This document shows positions 48,501-57,434 of a DNA stretch of 64,000 nucleotides, piece by piece. The notes under the pieces were generated by a model. The model saw nothing but the letters and a program-made list of their open reading frames with translations. It made no database searches and had not been told where the DNA came from. The first letter of the stretch is position 1. Each line of letters starts with the position of its first letter. The DNA comes from Tritrichomonas musculus. Its lineage: Eukaryota; Parabasalia; Tritrichomonadida; Tritrichomonadidae. The translations under genes were made by a program, and so were the position numbers. The DNA is taken from the NCBI GenBank assembly GCA_039105265.1, contig JAPFFF010000003.1:2976001-3040000 (forward strand), given 5' to 3'.

Positions 48501-50425
48501 GTATAAATTCCATAGTTTTCTAACGATTTCGATACTGTTCCATCTGTTAGAAATGAAGCCCCTTCGTCAACATAATCAGTTGTGTTTTCGTTAAGATCTT
48601 TAACAATTATGCATATTTTTTCTCCATATTTTAGACTACTATTAATTACTGCAAGGCTTAATGATGGAATGTACATTTTGTGAAAATCAATTGTTTCACA
48701 ATATTTCAATCGGAAATCAACTGAGATTTCTTCGGTTTTCTTTGAATTAGATATTGTAGTTTTTATATAGTCATCATCTTTTCTTAAGTATTCTTTGAGT
48801 AAAAAGGAATAATCGTCGGATTTTTCTACCGTGTTTGTTCCAGTAAAGTAATAAAAGCAAAATGATATTTTTGATGTCACTCGATTTTGTCCTGCTTCGA
48901 CAATTGAGGTTTCGTATGTGCTTTTCTTAGAATTAATATCTTCATATGGACTTGATCTTCTTGAAAAAAGTTGAATTTCGGAATTTGTTGAAGAATTAAA
49001 TTCGCTTAACGAAAGCTGTAAGCTTATTAAACTTTTTGTTTGAGTTCGACTGGCTAAATTTTTAACATCTAAATTGATGATTCGATTGGATGTTTCATTA
49101 GCGAATTCGTCATCATCGTCTCCATCATAATCATCCATTTCTGTTAAAATATCATAATCATTGATATTTGATGAATCATAAAGGCAGTATTTTCTTGTTT
49201 TAATCAGAGAAAATATATATTTTTCTTTGTAGTTTGGTTTAAGAAGAGTGTATTTCTTCTTTTTACCGAAAAAGCGAATTCGTAGAATTATACCAGAGAA
49301 TTCATAGAACGTTAAAATTGGCAACTCAAATCTTCCGTAAAGATATGGATAAGGACATGCAAGAGGAACAAAGCCAAAATCAATCTTGAATTGCTTTAAG
49401 ATACCAAAAGCAAAGGATGTTCGAATTAATTTGAAAATATCTGCTTTGATTTTTATTCCGCTTTTAAGCTGAAATGTTGCTTGAATGAAATTTGATTGAA
49501 GATCAGTTGCATTGCCATTAACAATATTTCCTGCGGGAATTGGTGAAAGATCAGTTTGCCAGCCAGAATCAGAAGTTCCATGTCGTTTTATGCATATGAA
49601 TCTTTTTGCTGTGAGTTGGTAACCTTTGAAATAATCTATATCAACTTCCAACTTTTTTTCTAAATCTCTGAGCATTGAACCAAAAGTTGCATAAACTCCA
49701 AAATCAAAATGTAATCCAAGAAATTTAAATGAAATTGCTGCGCCAGGAATTGGTATATCTAAATCTGGAAATATTTGTATATCAGGTATTTTATAATCCC
49801 CTTTTTTTGCAGCAAATTCTGCTCCAATTTTACCTATTAGTGTTATATCAGTATTGATTTCTGCCTTCTTTAATGAATGAAATTTCACCTTTGCATGTAC
49901 AGATGCAGAAAAATAGCATCCAGCACCAACAGAAAAAAGGCCTAAAGATATGAGTTTTGGACGATTTCGTTTTGAATCCCAATTGTATCCAGCACCAACT
50001 GTGACCAATGGAGTATGAACCTTTGCCTCGATATCTGAAAAAACGTTGAATATATCAATAGGTTTAATTTTATATACATTAACTTTTTCATCTGATGCAA
50101 CAACTTTTTCCATTGTGTAAAATTCATTATTCTTATAATCAATAATGGTGAAACCGTCTTTAATATTAAATTTTTTTCTTTTGACAATTGCAGCATAATT
50201 TTTTTCAATAGCATAACCTTTTATATCTGTTGTTTGTGAAGAAGAAAGAACCTTATGTAACGTAAAATGTGCATTGCCAAATGTATAGTCTCCAGGATAT
50301 TTGGTATCTTCGCGTAAACTTTTTGATACTTTAATGGTAGAATTTAAAATGGCTTTATCTACTAGATCACGAAACTGTTCTGGAATTAAGCAATTAGCAA
50401 AAAAAGTCAAAGCAAAAAGAATCAT
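45527..50425 (-). CDS. Large type I surface protein of unknown family
   Basis: 1632 residues. A signal peptide (MILFALTFFANC) starts the protein and a single membrane helix (about 1581-1605, GGLVAIILFSIIDAGLIVFL plus LVFILI-type residues) precedes a 27-residue cytosolic tail. The ectodomain has many Asn-X-Ser/Thr sites and scattered Cys, and an acidic Tyr/Asp/Asn stretch near 1200-1240. The last quarter resembles beta-strand repeats (VEIKTSGKSTLKIIGKINL, ADIKIKNLTLLEHS) as in right-handed beta-helix surface proteins. I recognise no catalogued domain. It is presumably exposed on the cell surface or in a vesicle membrane. A decayed partial copy lies at 37587-37885. Confidence 0.85.
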   Translation of the reverse strand: MILFALTFFANCLIPEQFRDLVDKAILNSTIKVSKSLREDTKYPGDYTFGNAHFTLHKVLSSSQTTDIKGYAIEKNYAAIVKRKKFNIKDGFTIIDYKNNEFYTMEKVVASDEKVNVYKIKPIDIFNVFSDIEAKVHTPLVTVGAGYNWDSKRNRPKLISLGLFSVGAGCYFSASVHAKVKFHSLKKAEINTDITLIGKIGAEFAAKKGDYKIPDIQIFPDLDIPIPGAAISFKFLGLHFDFGVYATFGSMLRDLEKKLEVDIDYFKGYQLTAKRFICIKRHGTSDSGWQTDLSPIPAGNIVNGNATDLQSNFIQATFQLKSGIKIKADIFKLIRTSFAFGILKQFKIDFGFVPLACPYPYLYGRFELPILTFYEFSGIILRIRFFGKKKKYTLLKPNYKEKYIFSLIKTRKYCLYDSSNINDYDILTEMDDYDGDDDDEFANETSNRIINLDVKNLASRTQTKSLISLQLSLSEFNSSTNSEIQLFSRRSSPYEDINSKKSTYETSIVEAGQNRVTSKISFCFYYFTGTNTVEKSDDYSFLLKEYLRKDDDYIKTTISNSKKTEEISVDFRLKYCETIDFHKMYIPSLSLAVINSSLKYGEKICIIVKDLNENTTDYVDEGASFLTDGTVSKSLENYGIYTHNDEFFYIQFDNISLPSSPDSGTSVRYEINAEFGKNYEEEVLLISNFSQAFKKGDNIISNDFHPKVRITNDMRLSVLITYINNFNTIPLDQKITYSEIEQMVKSNKMSLIKTQQNTKISCGISIQRYDPIIRINCSTKNSTHRIVTRVYTLESVKPSEYKPSVIHFDENQTYGVFEIKRIHQSVTLVIIHMPFLTPLCNFTMLSDDYYQFQFEKDTIYIPFRRENSTEEDFTIDNVVQGHLIDEETIFFSQNYYTINFDETPIALAFVRTFKDQYSITGVEGTKQTLVNYSDPSFQLLALEYMKDKTIIVASSLIVIDDKHPLAEKTIPNFPNWETVTYHVWCERADEIVIHDKTTHETIEKNTEKDGEFFKLQVKPNHIIDFIPICTSNKSQPMCYIRQTFPDHKGYDIFRYPDKNGITILNTSLDDLFEQEDRQGLIEEAIKTERSFYYMTSFSKQVQIIRHYENQLDLQLRIIEVKDKYKKFCVIDPDGFIVPVSRKYYSDHYNKFMIELGIEYTDPQYLDFVSGEEDSCVYATYNSSNYTDYQDENYNDTDLNDSDYSDIDMSWNSELETYDMMARDGSEPIIHPSNNICDLAKSLKVSYYKDIKQLIPPATFDYEILKIPKAFDDGIENNVKLLNYEIAEYFVKAKLMVEPETNNSIYVLDLPFKEIVFDTTLKENEYIKGEGNMTIHYTGGVLNYILPDGYNTIIDLNKANEIHLNLIGKGRVEIKTSGKSTLKIIGKINLDSVKTIYVDNDVKTVEIENVNVANYSEFYVKSLNNYSADIKIKNLTLLEHSKGNFTNLEVTETLIIKQTATAIFDTLVNVKNADLFIDMIAYQNDLIPMIRGSLLEPPKSILIQRVSEDGPKHKDEYLFFDGQFDCQSWVNRMKYGNSFFNTARCANHNYNEARILETEESRAFVSFVRQSQSVKKDYYMTGGLVAIILFSIIDAGLIVFLVFILIRSRKNPEIVNQSSLAQNILEGNDLPVI

Positions 50426-51635
50426 TTTGTCAAATGATTATTTTATTCTTTTTTTTTTATCAACTCAATTATCATTGAATATTTTTTGAATTTATCATTT
50501 CAATTAATTAAATTGAAAATATTTCATAGTAAAATATTTTATATAAATAAGAAGATTAGACTTATGTAAAATATGGAGAAAAATAATATTTATTTATATG
50601 TTAAGTTTTAAAAAAATTATTATAATATCAAAAAATTGAATGAATTTATCAATTCATATTTATTTCATGAAAATATAACTTATGTAAAATTGAATGAAAA
50701 TATTTTTTATTCATTGAATGAAAAAAAAAAAAATTGAAAAAAATAAAATCCAAATAAAATTCAAATACTGACAAATCACGAAATATGACAAGAAACATTG
50801 TTCATGATTCAGTATTATTTCGAAAAAAAAAAAAATGATAGCTCAATTTTCATTTGAAAAACTGGAATCTTCATATTTTCAATTATTTTGAATAATAGAT
50901 AAAATATAATATTGAGCAAATTCTATGAATTCTCTCATAGAATATCTTTTTACAAAAACTAATTTAGACAGATAAATTTAGCTTTTTCATTTCTAATCCT
51001 TTTTTTAAACTAGAAAAAACTCATATTAAAAAGAAAAATGCAATATTTAAAATTATTTTACATTATATTTCTGATTTTTTTTCTGAAAAAACGCAATTAT
51101 AAATTATATTTAATATATTTTTGAAATGTTAAGTTCATATATGTATGAATTTTTGTATTTTTTATTTTTGTTTTTGAGAAATTAGCAAAACTAAGTATGA
51201 CATAATTTTGGATTGAATTTAAATTTGCTCTCAATTTAGCCATAATTTTATACAGAAAAAAAAAATTAAATGAAATTTTGAGTTATAATGAAGAAAATAA
51301 GCTTATTTATGTTAAAATGTTCTTAAAAGTAAAAATAGATTCAAACTCAAAAATTCCATGTAAAAATATTATGAAAGAAGAATTTGTAGCGAGAATATTC
51401 TATTTCAAATATATTTATATTTTTATTTACTCAACATAATAATTTGTGAGGTCAAATTCAAAACTGACATCATCTTGAAATTTGTTTTGTTTTCATAATT
51501 TTATAATAAAATTACTTCATATTGAACAAAATCTCTGTAAATCAAATAATTATACATGAATTTCAAATATAAAAAAGATTTTATGTTTTTGAAACACATA
51601 AAATCTATATTTTTCAGAAAAATTGAGAGTGAATA
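50426..51635. other. AT-rich intergenic region
   Basis: About 1.2 kb of strongly A/T-biased DNA with several A homopolymers and no coding signal. It contains the promoter of the 1632-residue surface protein, with an initiator-like TCATTTG just before its ATG. Confidence 0.5.
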
Positions 51636-53103
51636 TATAGTTGGTGGACATAATTCTGTTTTGGAGACATAATTATGTTTTCACATCATTTCTATATATT
51701 CAAATTGGACTTTTAAAAAAACAACTGTAGAACAATTAATATCATATTGGATACATTCTATTCCCCGATTTTCATTCACTTTTATCAAACTAAATTTGAT
51801 CATAAATATGATATCGAATTTTTAATTTCTGAATATTTTTTTATTATTTGAAAAAAAATATAATTTACTTTTCATCTATAATTAAAATGCATCATTATTA
51901 TTTATTGAAATAAAATAGATAATTAGAAAAAATGGTTTCATTTTCATTTCACTACTCAAAAAACTCATTTCATATCACATTTCATGCTTTTACCATAAAA
52001 AAAAGGTTGCTTTAATTTGCTCTAACATAGTTATTATTTTAGAATATAATGTATATATTATATTTTAGAAAAAAATTTATTGAAATAATAATTATATAAA
52101 AAGAAAAAGTGTTTTCAAAATATGACAAAAATCATTCATACAAAATTACAAATTTTGAAAAATGAGTTTATTTTATTTCAAATTAGATGCAGTATTAATC
52201 ATCTATATGATGCATATAATATATTAAATATAATAATATGGTTGAAAAAGAATCAATCTTGGAAAAATTTCATTTTTCTTTTTTTCATTCAAAATCATTC
52301 ATAAATCACTCATGCATAATTGATATGATTTCAGAATTACATTATTTGATAACACATACAATGAAATATATTATTAATCCTCTAAAAATCATTGTTGCCC
52401 ATCAAGATTTCAGGTTTTTCTAAGAAATATACAAATTTCACTTTTTTATTTTTTCTATTATAATAGCATTAAAAATAGCAATTAATCAATAAATATTAGG
52501 CAAGTATAGAAGAACTATTAAAATAATGAAAATAATTTCTCAATGTCTAAAATTGAAAGTCTTTTTAAGTTATTTCAGAAGTTACTCTTTTTCATCAAGG
52601 TAATAGATCTTGAGTAGAACCGCCAATTTTATTCTTTCAATATCATTATACTATTTGCATTATATCAAATATTTAAATAAAAATTTAAAAGTTTTTATTT
52701 TTTATTGGAAAAAAAACAAAAAAGTGATATGATTTTTAACTTTATTTTGTGCATCAAAATTTTCTTATATGAAAGTTTTTAGATATCAATTATCTGACAA
52801 AATTATATCATTACTGATTATGAATTAATGATATTATTATTAAATCCCAAGTTTCAATTATTGAGAAAAAAATAAGCATTTTGACTTTTTTTTACATTAA
52901 TGGCAAAATTTCATATAAATCACAAATATAATAGCTCATTTAATTAAATAATGATGTACATAAAATACATTAATAAAGTATATAATATTATCAAATTATC
53001 TTTAAAAAGTATTGAGAAAAATGTGTTTTATTTTTGTGTACCATTCAAAAAGTTGAGCAAACATGATTATGTCCCAAAAACATAATTATGTCCACCAACT
53101 ATA
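51636..53103. mobile_element. Inverted-repeat DNA transposon, probably Tc1/mariner-like, without coding capacity
   Basis: The ends are about 42-bp inverted repeats: TATAGTTGGTGGACATAATT is identical at both ends, and the next 22 bp differ at a few positions. Each end contains two direct copies of a GGACATAATTATG-like motif, as in transposase-binding sites. Flanking TA is compatible with a TA target duplication. The 1.4-kb interior is extremely AT-rich with only short meaningless frames, so it is either non-autonomous or very decayed. Its right terminal repeat contains the first ATG of the next gene. Confidence 0.75.
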
Positions 53104-55076
53104 AAATTTTTTTAGTCAATTTTTATTTAATGCTATTAACATTTAATTTACCTTTACTTGTCCATGCTCTAAATAGTCCAATCATTAAAAAGTCGAATGA
53201 TCCAGCTGAACAATTAATTATTCAATACTCAAATCCAAGTCAGTATGAATTTTTTTTGGAACCAGGAAGATACAAAGTAGTATGTTATGGAGCACAAGGC
53301 GGAATGGCTAATTCAGGTCAACCAGGCGGCAAAGGTGCTGTTGTTTCAGGATTTTTTGATGTTCGACAGCATAAACAAAAATTTTTTGCATTTGTCGGAG
53401 GACATGGAATAAAAAGTCCATATGGATCAGTTGCGGGAGGATTCAATGGAGGTGGTATATCAGGATATTGCCACCGATATAAACATCACTTCCATCATAA
53501 ACAAAAAAATTTTGGACCGGGAAGTGGAGGTGGAGCGACAGATTTAAGAATTGACACCAATGAAGTGGGTAATAGAATAATAGTTGCAGCAGGAGGATCC
53601 GGTGCAGGTCATGAAACTCCTGGAGCGCCTGGTGGTGATATAAATGGATACAATGCATATGGACCTTCTCCAAACACCAATCAAGTTAAAGGAAACAGTA
53701 ATGGAGTAGGATTTGATGGAGGAAGAGCTCGAAGATATCCATCTAGCGGCGGTGGTGGTGGCTACAGAGGAGGTATAAGTGGAGTTTCAACCAACTCTTA
53801 CACACCTGCTGTGGTCTCTGATAGTGGTTCATCATATATTTCTGGTTATCCAGGTTGTGTTAATCATTCAAAAGTGATAATTAAATCAGGTTCATTGAAA
53901 AGTGGAGTTAATGAAGGTAATGGAAAAATAGAAATCTGGAAAATTTTCGGTTGTTCAGATAATTGTATTGAATGTGTAGACAGCAGCCAATGCAGAAATT
54001 GTGATCCATCTTTCCTTTTATATGAAGGTTCATGCTATTCAACTTGCCCCGTTGGAACGATAGATCGCAGCTCATACTGTGAAAAATGTGATTCTTCATG
54101 CAAATCATGTTCAGAAGTTAGCACAAATTGTACAAGTTGTCATGAAAACTATTTTCATTATAAAGATAAATGCTTATCAAAATGTCCAGCTGGCACTTTT
54201 GAATTTGGTGGTGAATGCTATGAAAAGTGTCCCTATGGCACATATTCCAAAGAAAGTAAATGTGACGAATGTCAACTTCCTTGTATAGATTGCACAGGTA
54301 AAGCAAACAAATGCACTGATTGTATTGAAGGGAAATACTTATTCAACAATGAGTGCGTTGATAAATGTCCAGATCGAACAGTTAGAGATGGAAACAAGTG
54401 TCTCACAGAATGCCAATCAGATCAATTCTTGTACAGTGGCTTTTGCTACAGTCAGTGTCCTAAGGGAACATTTGCAAAAGGCGTTATATGTGAAAATTGT
54501 GATTCATCTTGTGCTGAATGCAGAAGTGATGCAAGCACATGCATATCATGCAATGAAAATACGTATTTGCACAATTCAAAATGCCTTGCCAAGTGTCCGG
54601 ATGGTTTTTACTCATATAATAATAAATGTGTTGCCAATTGTCCAAGTGATTCTTATTTAAATGGAATCGAATGCGTTGATATTTGTCCAAAAGGAAAATA
54701 TGGAGTCAATCATGCTTGCAAAAATTGTGATTCAATGTGCGAAACCTGCGAAAATTCATCATCTTTATGCACAAAGTGTAGCAAAGACAAAATTTTATAT
54801 AACAATAGTTGCTTAAATGAATGTCCTGAAGGAACTTTCATTTATAAAAACGAATGTGTTGAACAATGCCCTTCTGGTTCAAACCCATCTGATAACATTT
54901 GTCAAGAAGGACTAGAATATTATGATCAAATTGAAATGCACAAACGAGAACCAAGAGTTTCTAAAACTGTTGCTGGTGTGGTTATAGCTGTTTTGGTTGT
55001 TGTTTGCATTGTAACTATTTCATTAATAGTTTATCTATTTATTCGTTCAAAGAATAACGGTTTCAAAATATTTTGA
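53088..55076 (+). CDS. Type I surface protein: glycine-rich (ALK/LTK-like) domain plus furin-like cysteine repeats
   Basis: 662 residues from ATG 53088, or 648 from ATG 53130 (MLLTFNLPLLVHA), which alone gives a good signal peptide. Residues about 50-290 match the glycine-rich domain of ALK/LTK receptors (YEFFLEPGRYKVVCYGAQGG, GGKGAVVSGFF, GPGSGGGATDLRI, VAAGGSG). Residues about 285-610 are furin-like/VSP-like Cys repeats (CxxCxxC, CLxKCPxGTF) in some six units. A membrane helix (about 627-652) ends in a short basic tail. Such proteins bind ligands or host surfaces; the ligand is unknown. No kinase domain is attached. Codons 1-6 lie inside the right terminal repeat of the preceding transposon. 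Confidence 0.9.
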   Translation: MSTNYKIFLVNFYLMLLTFNLPLLVHALNSPIIKKSNDPAEQLIIQYSNPSQYEFFLEPGRYKVVCYGAQGGMANSGQPGGKGAVVSGFFDVRQHKQKFFAFVGGHGIKSPYGSVAGGFNGGGISGYCHRYKHHFHHKQKNFGPGSGGGATDLRIDTNEVGNRIIVAAGGSGAGHETPGAPGGDINGYNAYGPSPNTNQVKGNSNGVGFDGGRARRYPSSGGGGGYRGGISGVSTNSYTPAVVSDSGSSYISGYPGCVNHSKVIIKSGSLKSGVNEGNGKIEIWKIFGCSDNCIECVDSSQCRNCDPSFLLYEGSCYSTCPVGTIDRSSYCEKCDSSCKSCSEVSTNCTSCHENYFHYKDKCLSKCPAGTFEFGGECYEKCPYGTYSKESKCDECQLPCIDCTGKANKCTDCIEGKYLFNNECVDKCPDRTVRDGNKCLTECQSDQFLYSGFCYSQCPKGTFAKGVICENCDSSCAECRSDASTCISCNENTYLHNSKCLAKCPDGFYSYNNKCVANCPSDSYLNGIECVDICPKGKYGVNHACKNCDSMCETCENSSSLCTKCSKDKILYNNSCLNECPEGTFIYKNECVEQCPSGSNPSDNICQEGLEYYDQIEMHKREPRVSKTVAGVVIAVLVVVCIVTISLIVYLFIRSKNNGFKIF

Positions 55077-55562
55077 AAAGCAAATAAATGAGGAAAATTC
55101 TCAAATTAATAAAGGAAATTACAAAATTTAAAATTATCAAATGAAGATTTTTTTACAGCATTCAATTTTCTGAAATCACATATAATTTTTTCAAAAGAAA
55201 TTCAATTTTGAATTCTTCACCAATTTATTATTTTTATTGAAAGCAAATGAAATTGGTATATAGTGCATCATTCTTCTTATCTTTTAGTACTATTTAATGT
55301 TGGATTTTGTATCATTTCTCTTTTCTTTCTTTTGATTGAATGTTTATTTATAAATTTTATATGCAATGTTCAGGTAAAAAAAAAAAAGCTAAAGAATTCT
55401 AAATCATCATCAATGCATTCTTAGTTTTGGCTTATAACTCAATTTCAGAACGTTTTAAAAAAAAAAAATTAAATTTTAAATTATAAAATAAATCAAACAA
55501 TTTATTACTAAACAAATATGTAAGTAAGAATCAATTGTATTACAACAAAAAAAACAAAAATC
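55077..55562. other. AT-rich spacer between convergent genes
   Basis: No gene or RNA signal is seen. Confidence 0.5.
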
Positions 55563-56660
55563 TTAAAGTAGTTCTTTCAATAGATCATCAAGATCATTTG
55601 GAAGTGGTTCTTCTATTAAAACCTTTGGTGGCCTTTCAAGAGCACTTTTAGATACAGGTTGCGCTTTAACGATGTTTGGAATTTGAGTTTTTGTTAATTC
55701 TAATGTTTTGAATCTTTGATTATCAATATTATTGTTCTTTTCTTTACCATCACATTTATCAGAAGTTGGACTGATGTTCATCCTTGGTGAAAATCCGTTG
55801 GATTGAGTAAAGAATGGATGCTGAAGAGCTTGTGAAGCACTTGGTCGTTTTGATGGATCATATTGAAATAATTGATTCATTAAATCAATAGCTTGAGAGG
55901 ATGCATTTGGTATCAAAGTGGAAAGTGCTGTAGATGTTACTTGAGGAAAGCGGAACGAGGTTTTACTCAAAAGTTTTCCGCATTCAGGCCAAACATGAGA
56001 ATTAGGAGGTCCTAAAATATTAACGATTTTATACATTTGATCTTGTTCGGATATTCCTGGAAAAATAGGTTTACCGAGGTATAATTCTGCCATAATTGCA
56101 CCTGCAGCCCAAATATCTACGGGAGAATTGTAGTTTGGAGCTCTTAATATAATTTCTGGTGCCCGATACCAGCGAGTGGAAATGTATTCTGTATAAGGAG
56201 GCCTTGATCTGATTTCACGAGCAAGGCCAAAATCTGCTATTTTAAGAACATTGCCCTTCCAAAGTAAGTTGTCTGGCTTTATGTCTCGATGAAAGAATCC
56301 TTGCTTATGGCAATAAGCCAAACCTGTAAATAATTGAGACATTATTGACCGTATTTCTTGTTCGGAAAATGGTTCACCGTTTTTTTTATTAATTGTCTTT
56401 AGAAGTGAGTCTCCAAGTAATTCAAAAACGAGATGTAGATATTCGTTTTCGCGAAATACTTGTAAAAGTCGGACAACATTGGGATGCTTGATTTTTCGAA
56501 GACTTTTCACTTCTTTTTCTTGAAGACACTCTTCAAATGTCGAATATTTTTGTTTCATTCTTTTGATTGCGACAATTTCATTGCTTTCTTTATCTCTGCA
56601 TTTTGTTACAACGCCAAATGCGCCATCTCCAAGAACCCCCAGAATTTCAAATCGTTTCAT
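55563..56660 (-). CDS. MAK/ICK/RCK-family protein kinase (LF4-like)
   Basis: 365 residues. The kinase domain spans 4-287: glycine loop GDGAFGVV, K33 (AIKRM), HRDIKPDN with HRD at 124-126, and DFG at 143-145. The activation motif TEY is at 157-159, followed by STRWYRAPE. RPPYTEYISTRWYRAPEIILR is the RCK signature (the usual motif is TDY or TEY). All catalytic residues are intact. The tail of about 75 residues is short, Pro- and Ser-containing and not conserved. Family members such as LF4, MAK and ICK limit cilium/flagellum length and travel with the transport machinery. The TEY Tyr needs an upstream CCRK-type or self-activation. Confidence 0.93.
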   Translation of the reverse strand: MKRFEILGVLGDGAFGVVTKCRDKESNEIVAIKRMKQKYSTFEECLQEKEVKSLRKIKHPNVVRLLQVFRENEYLHLVFELLGDSLLKTINKKNGEPFSEQEIRSIMSQLFTGLAYCHKQGFFHRDIKPDNLLWKGNVLKIADFGLAREIRSRPPYTEYISTRWYRAPEIILRAPNYNSPVDIWAAGAIMAELYLGKPIFPGISEQDQMYKIVNILGPPNSHVWPECGKLLSKTSFRFPQVTSTALSTLIPNASSQAIDLMNQLFQYDPSKRPSASQALQHPFFTQSNGFSPRMNISPTSDKCDGKEKNNNIDNQRFKTLELTKTQIPNIVKAQPVSKSALERPPKVLIEEPLPNDLDDLLKELL

Positions 56661-57027
56661 ATGTGTTTTTCGAGGGTATACTGATTAAAATACTTTATTC
56701 AAATATTATTCTCAAAAAACGTTACTAGAATAATAACGTACTTTTATTCAAATTAAGAATTTTAACGAATTTTACAATTGAATATTTTTCACTTTTTCTT
56801 TGATTCTCTTTTCAAAATTTGTAATATAATTAATGTTTTTCATTGTATAATAATATTATTAAATTTCATAATGTTAATAAGTAATTTTTGAATTGAAAAT
56901 TAACTTCCTAAAATTTCAAAACTTAGGTAAAAAAGGAACTTAACTTGGCCATTTATTAACACAAATTTCGACATCAAAAAATTTAAACTGATTTATTAAA
57001 TTTTTTTCAAAGTGTTTTCATTTCTAA
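56661..57027. promoter_or_regulatory. Divergent intergenic promoter region (MAK-like kinase / RPA3)
   Basis: 367 bp between outward-facing ATGs. TTTCACTTTTTC lies at about 56787-56798, and TTTTCATTTCTAAATG gives an initiator-like TCATTT 8 nt before the RPA3 ATG. Confidence 0.4.
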
Positions 57028-57363
57028 ATGAGTTCCCAGACTGCTTTCAGAGTTAATTTCGAAACACTTAGTAGCCATATTCATGAAAGAGTGAGAATTG
57101 TAGGAACTGTTATTGATGATTCTTCAGATCCTGTTGGAATCCAAACGACAGACCAACAGAAAATTTCAGTGTATTTATCATCAGATTCTACCCTTTCACC
57201 AGATAGATTTAAATCTTCTAAGTGGATAGAAGTTACAGGAATTGTTCGAGACGATAAAACCATTCAAGAAGAATTTACTGTTTCATTACCAGGTGAAGTT
57301 GACAATGATGCATGGAATCAAATGGCTGTTTTGATTGATAAGCATAGAGATATTTTTATCTAA
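57028..57363 (+). CDS. RPA3: Replication protein A small subunit (RPA3/RPA14-like OB fold)
   Basis: 111 residues forming a single OB fold: FRVNFETLSSHIHERVRIVGTVI, then VGIQTTDQQKISVYL, then SSKWIEVTGIVRDDKTI, then the C-terminal helix NDAWNQMAVLIDKHRDIFI. Spacing of the strands and the final amphipathic helix, which packs in the RPA trimer core, match RPA3. The helix ends in the common I/F motif. RPA coats single-stranded DNA in replication and repair. The TAAAC stop context overlaps a TAAA polyadenylation-type signal. Only 71 bp separate it from the next gene on the same strand. Confidence 0.85.
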   Translation: MSSQTAFRVNFETLSSHIHERVRIVGTVIDDSSDPVGIQTTDQQKISVYLSSDSTLSPDRFKSSKWIEVTGIVRDDKTIQEEFTVSLPGEVDNDAWNQMAVLIDKHRDIFI

Positions 57364-57434
57364 ACAAATCTTATTTCTAATTATAATTTTTGTATTTATA
57401 AGGCCAAAATTTCTTTCAATTTATAAAAATATAT

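Noticed and set aside
52122-52423. Two 60-codon frames inside the inverted-repeat transposon
   Set aside because: Composition is that of AT-rich spacer DNA and neither resembles a transposase.
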